From: an uncultured Ruminococcus sp.
Lineage (GTDB): Bacteria; Bacillota; Clostridia; Oscillospirales; Ruminococcaceae
Reading direction: 5' to 3'
Assembly (NCBI GenBank): GCA_905199285.1
Contig: CAJKFZ010000173.1
Location: forward strand, 1 to 5,732
Length of the DNA stretch: 5,732 bases
The notes beneath the pieces were generated by a model. It saw nothing but the letters and a program-made list of their open reading frames with translations. It was not told where the DNA came from and did no database searches. Made by a program: the position numbers and the translations under genes. Of the stretch, positions 1-4,571 are shown piece by piece (position 1 is the stretch's first letter; each line of letters begins with the position of its first letter).

Positions 1-578
1 TTAAACGGAATGATTGTCTTTCCGCTGAAATCATACTCATCAAAAAAACTGTACATCGCTTGCGGCATATCATACCACCAGTTTGGATATCCTACAAAAA
101 TCGTATCGTAAGCGTCCAGGTTATCTATGTGAGAAGTCAGTTCAGGACGAGCGTTATCACTTTGCTCCTGATCTGCATAATCTATCAACCCACCACCGTC
201 GGAAGGATACACAACCGAAGTCTGAATAGAAAATAATTCTCCTCCCGTTTCTACCTGTATCATATCTGCCAAAGCACGAATCCTGCCTTTTGCCTCGCCG
301 TTAACGTTAGAATAGCTTGCAGAAGAAGCGGCATCTACACCACTGTTTTCAGCGGCTGTAAAATAAGCTATCAGGATATTATTTGCTTTTCCCGGTACTT
401 CAGAATCTGTTTTTTCTGTTGCTTCTGTGTTATTTTCTGTTGTAGATTCTATTGTCTGCGTTGCATCAGCAGTTGATTTCACATCTGAGCTTTCCTATGC
501 TTGTGAACATCCTGCCAAAGATAAGAGCGAAACAGCCGATACAGATGCAATTATTTTATATAAATTCTGATATTTCAC
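1..578 (-). pseudogene. Flavodoxin-like lipoprotein gene with in-frame TAG at codon 28; 3' end outside window
   Basis: Translating the minus strand from a GTG at 576-578 gives 192 codons to the window edge, interrupted only by TAG at 495-497 (codon 28). The start is supported by GGAGG (585-589), 6 nt upstream. Residues 1-24 form a lipoprotein signal: short basic start, hydrophobic core and lipobox LAGC with Cys24. A Ser/Thr/Glu-rich linker follows (about 29-65). The flavodoxin-fold domain begins at NILIAYFTAAENSG (67-80), where the FMN phosphate loop would lie, and includes VGYPNWWYDMP (162-172), a flavin-contacting segment typical of the Flavodoxin_4 family. The domain frame after the stop is clean, so the lesion is a single nonsense codon and looks recent. 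A GTG at 480-482 (codon 33) preceded by AGGAAAG could restart translation and give a cytosolic form without the anchor. It lies 18 nt downstream of the aldo/keto reductase gene, probably in one operon. A sequencing error is the main alternative. Confidence 0.8.
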
Positions 579-596
579 AATTTACCTCCGCCAAAA

Positions 597-1610
597 TTAT
601 TCATTGTGATTTGAACCTCTCGTATTACTTCCTCCAAACACATCCGACATAGGCACTTTATTAAGAGCAGCGTCAAGTGCAAGCATTTCCTGTTGTGATA
701 GTCGTATATCGGATGCACCTGCATTTTCACGTAAACGTTCCAACTTGCGAGTGCCGGGAATTGGGATGGTATATGGCTTTTTGCACAGCATCCATGCAAG
801 AGAGATTTGTGCCGGAGTTGCATTTTTTTCTTCTGCTGTCTTTCGGAGCAGATCAAGCAATTCCTGATTTTTCTTTATTGCATCAGACTGAAACTGCGGC
901 ATGGAATTTCGATAATCCGTACCCTTTTCAAATCTGGAAGTCTCATCATATTTTGCAGTCAGGAATCCGTTTGCCATAGGAGAAAATGCAACAAAGGAAA
1001 TTCCAAGTTCCTCGAGAGTCGGAAACAGTGATTCATAGTCCCGGTACATCATGGAATAGCGATTTTCTACCGCCGTAACAGGACATACAACGTGTGCCCG
1101 TCTGAGGTATTCTTCACCTGTTTCAGAAATACCCCATCTCTTGATTTTGCCCTCTTTTATCAGTTCTGACATCACACCTGCGACCTCCTCCGGCGGAATA
1201 TTCGGGTCAATACGGTGCTGATAATACAAGTCGATACATTCAATTCCAAGCCGATTCAAAGAGCCTTCTACGGATTTTCGTATTGATTTAGGACGTGCAT
1301 CTGCTATCAAAGGATACGGATATGTACCGCACTCCTTATCAAAACGGATTCCAAATTTTGTTGCAATAACAACTTTATCCTTATATGGACGAAGCGCTTC
1401 CCCGACGATTTCTTCATTGATATGCGGGTCATCTGCTGTGCCGTATACCTCGGCTGTATCGAAAAAGGTATATCCCAAGTCAACCGCCTGGTGCAGCAGG
1501 CGAATTGCCTCGTTCTTTTCTGTCGGAGCGCCATAAGCATGGGACAACCCCATACACCCCATTCCTACAGCAGAAACTGTAAAGTCTTTTCCTAAATTAC
1601 GTTTTTCCAT
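597..1610 (-). CDS. Aldo/keto reductase, AKR13/YakC-like
   Basis: A complete 337-residue protein, of normal length for an NADPH-dependent aldo/keto reductase with a (beta/alpha)8 barrel, expected in the cytosol. It begins MEKRNLGKDFTVSAVGMGCM, the usual strand-and-turn opening of this group. The catalytic tetrad is visible: Asp51 and Tyr56 in FFDTAEVYG, Lys85 in ATKFG and His132 in YYQHRID. The C-terminal cofactor segment is IPIPGTRKLERLREN (282-296). These proteins reduce aldehydes and ketones; the true substrate cannot be read from sequence. The ATG at 1608-1610 is preceded by AAGGGGG (1618-1624) at 7 nt, and an extended -10 promoter lies just upstream. The flavodoxin lipoprotein gene follows after 18 nt, an arrangement that suggests the two act on related redox chemistry. 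The family assignment is firm; the AKR13-like subgroup is by resemblance only. Confidence 0.93.
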   Translation of the reverse strand: MEKRNLGKDFTVSAVGMGCMGLSHAYGAPTEKNEAIRLLHQAVDLGYTFFDTAEVYGTADDPHINEEIVGEALRPYKDKVVIATKFGIRFDKECGTYPYPLIADARPKSIRKSVEGSLNRLGIECIDLYYQHRIDPNIPPEEVAGVMSELIKEGKIKRWGISETGEEYLRRAHVVCPVTAVENRYSMMYRDYESLFPTLEELGISFVAFSPMANGFLTAKYDETSRFEKGTDYRNSMPQFQSDAIKKNQELLDLLRKTAEEKNATPAQISLAWMLCKKPYTIPIPGTRKLERLRENAGASDIRLSQQEMLALDAALNKVPMSDVFGGSNTRGSNHNE

Positions 1611-1633
1611 AATTTTGCCCCCTTACACTTCTT

Positions 1634-1662
1634 ATTATAACAAAATCGAGACCTCTTGAGAA
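1634..1662 (-). promoter_or_regulatory. Promoter of the AKR13-like/flavodoxin operon
   Basis: On the minus strand, -10 TATAAT (1634-1639) is preceded by TGT, giving an extended -10 (TGTTATAAT). A -35-like TTCTCA lies at 1657-1662 with a 17-bp spacer and matches TTGACA at four of six positions. The start codon is 23 nt downstream of the -10. The -35 lies in the loop of an inverted repeat (see the terminator at 1641-1674), so the element could also be an operator. The same -35 octamer ACTTCTCA and -10 decamer TATAATAAGA occur in the promoter of the other reductase gene. Confidence 0.65.
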
Positions 1663-1674
1663 GTCTCGATTTGT
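1641..1674 (-). terminator. Hairpin after the LysR-family gene, probable intrinsic terminator overlapping the next promoter
   Basis: AAATCGAGAC (1643-1652) and GTCTCGATTT (1663-1672) form a perfect 10-bp stem around a 10-nt loop. Read on the minus strand, it begins 11 nt after the regulator's stop codon and runs into a T-rich stretch (ATTTTGTTAT), as expected of a rho-independent terminator. The stem can extend to C1641/G1673 if one A is bulged. The T-rich stretch leads straight into the -10 of the downstream promoter, so termination and initiation signals are superimposed. A DNA-level operator function is an alternative. Confidence 0.65.
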
Positions 1675-1683
1675 TAATCAGTA

Positions 1684-2598
1684 TTAAACTTTAGGTTTAC
1701 ACTCCGGAGCAGGTTTCACTTGTCGTACGGCTTCCAGAAATCGTTTCACATTTGGCGACGGTTTGGGAGAATGCAAAAGTCCAAATGGTATGCAGTAATC
1801 CCAATCCACAGGCAGAACCTTTAACAAAGGATGCACATTTGCCCAGTTATCGATGCAGATCATCATATTGTCGCTGTTCTCGCACTGATTGAAAGCATTT
1901 AGTGTAAACATATCAAAATCCACAATGTTTATCTGAGAATGATTTTGCAGTAAATCATCACGCATCATATCAAGGCACTTGTTCCAGCCTCTTTTAATTA
2001 ACATGAAATTGTGATCATAAAGATCATTTACTGACAGTCTGGATTTGTTTGAAAGCTCATTATAAATCGAAACTGCACAGCGTATGGGTTCATAAGAAAG
2101 TAAAAGACCGTCACATTTTCTTGATTTTAAAAAGGCGTCATCAAACAGACCTGCTACAATATCAATATTCTTTCCAAGATTTTTCAGAATCTCTATCGAA
2201 TTTTCCGGCGTATTTTCAAACGGAATCAGTTTAAACTTAATATCCGGACAAATTTCATGAATACTTGACCACATATCCATTAAAAATTGCCCGGGAGTCA
2301 TCGGAGATGTTCCGATTCTGATAACAGATTCTTCTTTCTGCATGGCATTTCTTGCTCGATTGACAGATTCGTGGCAATACTGAATGATATATTTTGTATC
2401 ATGATACAATGATTTTCCTGCATCTGTCAGAATCAATCCTCTGTGCGTTCGGATAAACAATTGTAAGTTCAAGGATGACTCCAGAAGATTTACCTGTTTT
2501 ATCACCGCAGGCGGCGAGATATACAACTCCTCTGCCGCCTTGTTAAAGCTTCCGCATTCAGCTACTTTTAAAAATGTTTCCAGTTGGGGATTATACAT
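1684..2598 (-). CDS. LysR-family transcriptional regulator
   Basis: A 304-residue protein, typical of LysR-type regulators, which bind DNA as tetramers and respond to small ligands. Residues 1-60 form the winged helix-turn-helix, opening MYNPQLETFLKVAECGSFNK; the recognition region is AAEELYISPPAVIKQVNLLE (21-40), and the wing is FIRTHRGLILTDAGK (48-62). A linker helix follows to about residue 90. The periplasmic-binding-protein-like effector domain begins at VIRIGTSPMTPG (92-103) and runs to about 290. ATG 2596-2598 is preferred because GGCGG of the AAAGGCGG stretch sits about 7 nt upstream; a longer reading from TTG at 2616 would place that site inside the gene. Ten cysteines is a high count for this family and might allow redox sensing, but this is inference. 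It lies between the two reductase genes in the same orientation, so they are its likely targets. An inverted repeat over its own promoter and start suggests autoregulation. Confidence 0.92.
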   Translation of the reverse strand: MYNPQLETFLKVAECGSFNKAAEELYISPPAVIKQVNLLESSLNLQLFIRTHRGLILTDAGKSLYHDTKYIIQYCHESVNRARNAMQKEESVIRIGTSPMTPGQFLMDMWSSIHEICPDIKFKLIPFENTPENSIEILKNLGKNIDIVAGLFDDAFLKSRKCDGLLLSYEPIRCAVSIYNELSNKSRLSVNDLYDHNFMLIKRGWNKCLDMMRDDLLQNHSQINIVDFDMFTLNAFNQCENSDNMMICIDNWANVHPLLKVLPVDWDYCIPFGLLHSPKPSPNVKRFLEAVRQVKPAPECKPKV

Positions 2599-2636
2599 AA
2601 TGGCACCGCCTTTCAAGTTATCGACAGTGCCATTAT
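2597..2636 (-). repeat. 10-bp inverted repeat spanning -10 and start codon of the LysR-family gene
   Basis: ATAATGGCAC (2597-2606) and GTGCCATTAT (2627-2636) are perfect inverted copies separated by 20 bp. The distal arm covers five bases of the -10 TATAAT, and the proximal arm covers the A and T of the start codon and the bases before it. The expected transcription start falls near 2625, inside the distal arm, so most of that arm is not transcribed and an RNA hairpin is unlikely. A DNA operator for autorepression fits better. Another TGGCA lies at 2646-2650 in the promoter spacer. Confidence 0.55.
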
Positions 2637-2660
2637 ATCATAAATTGGCAATTTTTTCAA
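2632..2660 (-). promoter_or_regulatory. Promoter of the LysR-family gene
   Basis: On the minus strand, -35 TTGAAA (2655-2660, five of six consensus bases) and -10 TATAAT (2632-2637, perfect) are separated by 17 bp. TGA directly before the -10 adds an extended -10 element. This is the best promoter in the window by consensus. The -10 lies within the inverted repeat described at 2597-2636. Confidence 0.75.
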
Positions 2661-2734
2661 GTGTGAACCGAAAGGTTTCAGCTGATTTTCACAATCACTG
2701 TATCCAAACGTGGACTTATCTCCAGTTACACTGT

Positions 2735-2756
2735 AAAAAATTCAGAACGTTTTCTA
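2735..2756 (-). terminator. Weak terminator candidate after the AKR5-like gene
   Basis: On the minus strand, TAGAA (2752-2756) can pair with TTCTG (2743-2747, one G-T wobble) around a 4-nt loop. AA and six T residues follow (2735-2740). The stem is short and AT-rich, so termination may be leaky and some read-through into the regulator gene is possible. The rest of the 162-bp gap before the regulator's start holds only that gene's promoter. Confidence 0.3.
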
Positions 2757-2760
2757 TTGC

Positions 2761-3648
2761 TTACCAATTTTTCTTTTCCTTGGAGCTATCATGTTGATGC
2801 TTACGTTCTTCCACCATTTTTGCGAACCACTCTACCATTTTAGGATCATAATGAGAGAAGAAAGAGCTTGTCTGCGTATCCAGTGCAGCGATCGCTGCCA
2901 TATCTTCTTCAGTTAATGCAAAATCAAATACGTTGAAATTCTGCTCCATTCGCTCGATATGTGTAGACTTCGGAAGTACTACCACACCACGCTGTATATT
3001 CCAGCGAAGCATTACCTGTGCGGATGTCTTGCCATATTTTTCGCCGATTGCTGTAAGAATAGGATTTTCAAACAATCCTCCCCTGCCCTCGCCAAACGGA
3101 GCCCATGCCTCGATCTGCACTTCATATTTATCCATCCATTTTTTCGCTTCCGTCTGCTGGTTGAGTACGTGTGTTTCCACCTGATTCACCATAGGCACAA
3201 TATCAGCGAAATTCGCAATATCCACCAGTCTGTCGGGATAGAAATTGGATACGCCGATCGCTTTTAAAACACCCTCGTTATAAAGTTCCTCCAATGCACG
3301 ATATGCTCCGTAATAGTCACTAAAAGGCTGATGAAGAAGCATGAGGTCAATATATTCCGTCTGCAATTTCCGCATTGATTCATAGACAGATTTTTTAGTT
3401 TCCTCATAGCCATAATGCTCAACCCAGACCTTAGTTGTCAGAAAAATTTCTTCTCTCGGAATTCCTGATTTCACAATTGCATTGCCGACTTCTTCCTCGT
3501 TGAAATAGCTCTGCGCTGTATCGATCAAACGATAACCGGTTTTCAATGCATCCATAACGCATCTCTCGCATTCGTCTTTTGTCACCTGATAAACGCCATA
3601 ACCAAGCATGGGCATTTTCAGTCCGTTGTTCAGCTGTACATATTCCAT
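2761..3648 (-). CDS. Aldo/keto reductase, AKR5-like (2,5-diketo-D-gluconate reductase type)
   Basis: A complete 295-residue single-domain (beta/alpha)8 oxidoreductase, cytosolic, expected to use NADPH to reduce aldehydes or ketones. It begins MEYVQLNNGLKMPMLGYGVY, the hallmark opening of the AKR5 group. The tetrad is Asp43 and Tyr48 in LIDTAQSYFNEEEVG, Lys73 in LTTKVW and His106 in LMLLHQPF. Other landmarks are KAIGVSNF (129-136), PMVNQVETH (152-160) and the cofactor-binding LPKSTHIERMEQN (225-237). The tail after about residue 265 is charged and ends EKKNW. ATG 3646-3648 has AGGAGG (3658-3663) 9 nt upstream. It is the first gene of the leftward block, with its own promoter, and sits divergent to the flavoprotein operon. 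AKR5 enzymes act on varied carbonyls, including methylglyoxal and diketogluconate, so the substrate is open. It is only distantly like the other reductase here, so this is not a tandem duplication. Confidence 0.93.
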   Translation of the reverse strand: MEYVQLNNGLKMPMLGYGVYQVTKDECERCVMDALKTGYRLIDTAQSYFNEEEVGNAIVKSGIPREEIFLTTKVWVEHYGYEETKKSVYESMRKLQTEYIDLMLLHQPFSDYYGAYRALEELYNEGVLKAIGVSNFYPDRLVDIANFADIVPMVNQVETHVLNQQTEAKKWMDKYEVQIEAWAPFGEGRGGLFENPILTAIGEKYGKTSAQVMLRWNIQRGVVVLPKSTHIERMEQNFNVFDFALTEEDMAAIAALDTQTSSFFSHYDPKMVEWFAKMVEERKHQHDSSKEKKNW

Positions 3649-3680
3649 AATTGGTAACCTCCTGTTTAATTTATAGTCTT

Positions 3681-3709
3681 ATTATATCACCAAAAATGAG
3701 AAATGAGAA
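3681..3709 (-). promoter_or_regulatory. Promoter of the AKR5-like gene
   Basis: On the minus strand, -10 TATAAT (3681-3686) is preceded by TGA (extended -10), and TTCTCA (3704-3709) lies at -35 with a 17-bp spacer. The spacer begins with a second TTCTCA, giving a tandem TTCTCAT repeat. The octamer ACTTCTCA and the decamer TATAATAAGA match the promoter of the other reductase operon in sequence and spacing, which suggests a shared regulator or a shared origin. Confidence 0.7.
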
Positions 3710-3737
3710 GTTTCAATTAGTTTTTCAGTTCATACCC

Positions 3738-3762
3738 AAAGGTTTACAGTCAGTAACCAATT
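3738..3762. promoter_or_regulatory. Operator-like dyad in the divergent intergenic region
   Basis: TTAC (3744-3747) and GTAA (3753-3756) are symmetric around a 5-bp centre. Further matched positions occur outward (G3742/C3758, AA3738-3739/TT3761-3762). Allowing one bulge, GGTTTAC pairs with GTAACC. It sits between the divergent promoters, about 30 bp upstream of the rightward -10. The TTAC-N-GTAA pattern recalls sites of HxlR-family regulators, but no such gene is visible here, and the identity of any binding protein is unknown. Confidence 0.35.
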
Positions 3763-3787
3763 TGAACTTCCTTTTTTATATACAATA

Positions 3788-3796
3788 TGATATACT
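3788..3796 (+). promoter_or_regulatory. Extended -10 promoter of the flavoprotein/esterase operon
   Basis: TGATATACT is an extended -10, with TATACT (3791-3796) matching TATAAT at five of six positions. No good -35 stands at the right distance: TTCCTT (3768-3773) is at 17 bp but poor, and TTGAAC (3762-3767) is too far. This suggests reliance on the extended -10 or on an activator. It predicts a leader of about 80 nt before the first SD-ATG pair. Confidence 0.5.
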
Positions 3797-3813
3797 ATTA
3801 TTGTACCTCTCTG

Positions 3814-3859
3814 AGCGTGTTCACATACTTTGTGAAAAAAATCTTTTTGTGAACACGCT
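3814..3859 (+). repeat. 12-bp inverted repeat with competing hairpin in the 5' leader
   Basis: AGCGTGTTCACA (3814-3825) and TGTGAACACGCT (3848-3859) are perfect inverted copies with a 22-nt loop, followed by three T residues. The loop holds a second TGTGAA (3831-3836) that can pair with TTCACA (3820-3825) around a 5-nt loop, excluding the larger stem. The structure lies between the predicted transcription start and the ribosome binding site at 3870-3876. It may be an attenuator, an RNA-stability element, or a DNA operator with three copies of the same half-site. The T-run is short for a terminator. Confidence 0.55.
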
Positions 3860-3883
3860 TTTAACCTTGAAAGGAGAAATATT

Positions 3884-3928
3884 ATGCGTAAAAAGATTTT
3901 GATTTTATCAGGAAAGTCGGTGAAATAA
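3884..3928 (+). CDS. 14-codon ORF, leader peptide or N-terminal remnant of a flavodoxin-fold oxidoreductase
   Basis: ATG at 3884 encodes MRKKILILSGKSVK and stops at TAA 3926-3928. The ribosome binding site AAAGGAG (3870-3876) at 7 nt is the strongest in this operon, better than that of the full gene beginning 1 nt after the stop. The peptide resembles the first beta strand of flavodoxin-like NADPH oxidoreductases (KKILILSGSPR), but breaks where the FMN phosphate loop should begin. I infer either a decayed gene start left by deletion or frameshift, or an upstream ORF that feeds ribosomes to the next gene by coupling. The length alone gives little statistical support. Confidence 0.5.
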   Translation: MRKKILILSGKSVK

Positions 3929-3929
3929 A

Positions 3930-4547
3930 ATGAAAGTATTAATGATAAACGGAAGCCCTCGTGTACACGGAAACACATACATCGCACTGAACGAAATGGA
4001 AAAGATCTTCACCAATTCGGGAATCGAAACTGAAATTCTTCATGTTGGTAATAAAGACATCCGTGGCTGCATTGCGTGTGCTTCATGCGCTAAGACAGGA
4101 AAATGTGTGTTTAACGACATTGTGAATGAAACAGCTAAAAAATTTGAGGAATGCAACGGTCTTGTTGTCGGAAGTCCTGTTTACTATGCTTCCGCAAACG
4201 CTACGCTGATTGCTTTTCTAACAAGATTGTTTTACAGCACACATTTTGACAAAACCATGAAAGTTGGCGCAGCCGTTGTTGCTGCAAGGCGTGGCGGATT
4301 ATCTTCAACCTTTGACGAGTTGAACAAGTTCTTCACAATTTCGGGAATGCCCGTTGCTTCTGGTCAGTACTGGAATAGCATTCACGGCAGAGAGGCAGGT
4401 GAAGCTGAACAGGATATGGAGGGCTTACAGGGCATGAGAACGCTGGCAAACAATATGACATTCCTGATGAAAAGTATTGCACTGGGCAAAGAAACTTATG
4501 GACTTCCGGAAAAAGAACCCTTCCAGCGTACGAATTTTATTCGTTAA
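3930..4547 (+). CDS. Flavodoxin-fold NAD(P)H-dependent oxidoreductase with iron-sulfur flavoprotein-type cysteine motif
   Basis: A complete 205-residue cytosolic flavoprotein of the NADPH-dependent FMN reductase/Isf-like family. Strand 1 and the FMN phosphate loop are MKVLMINGSPRVHGNT (1-16). GLVVGSPVYYASAN (77-90) matches the flavin-ring segment, and residues 110-125 form a later core strand and loop (VGAAVVAARRGG). Residues 44-63 contain Cys47, Cys50, Cys53 and Cys59, a C-X2-C-X2-C-X5-C motif like the compact 4Fe-4S ligand set of iron-sulfur flavoproteins. Many relatives keep this motif without a proven cluster, so the cluster is possible, not shown. The ATG at 3930 has a modest GGTGA site (3919-3923) at 6 nt that overlaps the end of the 14-codon ORF, so translational coupling is likely. 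The esterase gene follows after 24 nt in the same operon. The likely role is two-electron or electron-carrier transfer to an unknown acceptor. Confidence 0.9.
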   Translation: MKVLMINGSPRVHGNTYIALNEMEKIFTNSGIETEILHVGNKDIRGCIACASCAKTGKCVFNDIVNETAKKFEECNGLVVGSPVYYASANATLIAFLTRLFYSTHFDKTMKVGAAVVAARRGGLSSTFDELNKFFTISGMPVASGQYWNSIHGREAGEAEQDMEGLQGMRTLANNMTFLMKSIALGKETYGLPEKEPFQRTNFIR

Positions 4548-4571
4548 ATATGATTGATAGGAGGATTCTCA

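Noticed and set aside
495..497. TAG read as pyrrolysine or other recoding
   Set aside because: There is no downstream recoding structure that I recognise, and position 28 in a signal-peptide linker is not a site where a special residue is expected. Mutation or sequencing error is simpler.
452..652. Plus-strand 66-codon ORF over the flavodoxin gene start
   Set aside because: It lies antisense to the well-supported lipoprotein signal and the end of the reductase, lacks a ribosome binding site, and its composition is not protein-like.
2596..2616. Longer LysR-family reading from TTG at 2616
   Set aside because: It would add six residues (MKGGAI) encoded by the ribosome binding site itself. The ATG at 2598 gives the normal family start and good spacing.
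2664..2680. TGAACC-GAAA-GGTTTCA hairpin in the gap upstream of the regulator's promoter
   Set aside because: The stem is short with a bulge and is not followed by a T-run on either strand, so it is not supportable as a terminator.
3820..3836. CRP-type or Rex-type binding site
   Set aside because: The arms are in the order TTCACA-N5-TGTGAA, opposite to TGTGA-N6-TCACA. They do not match the Rex consensus in orientation or spacing.
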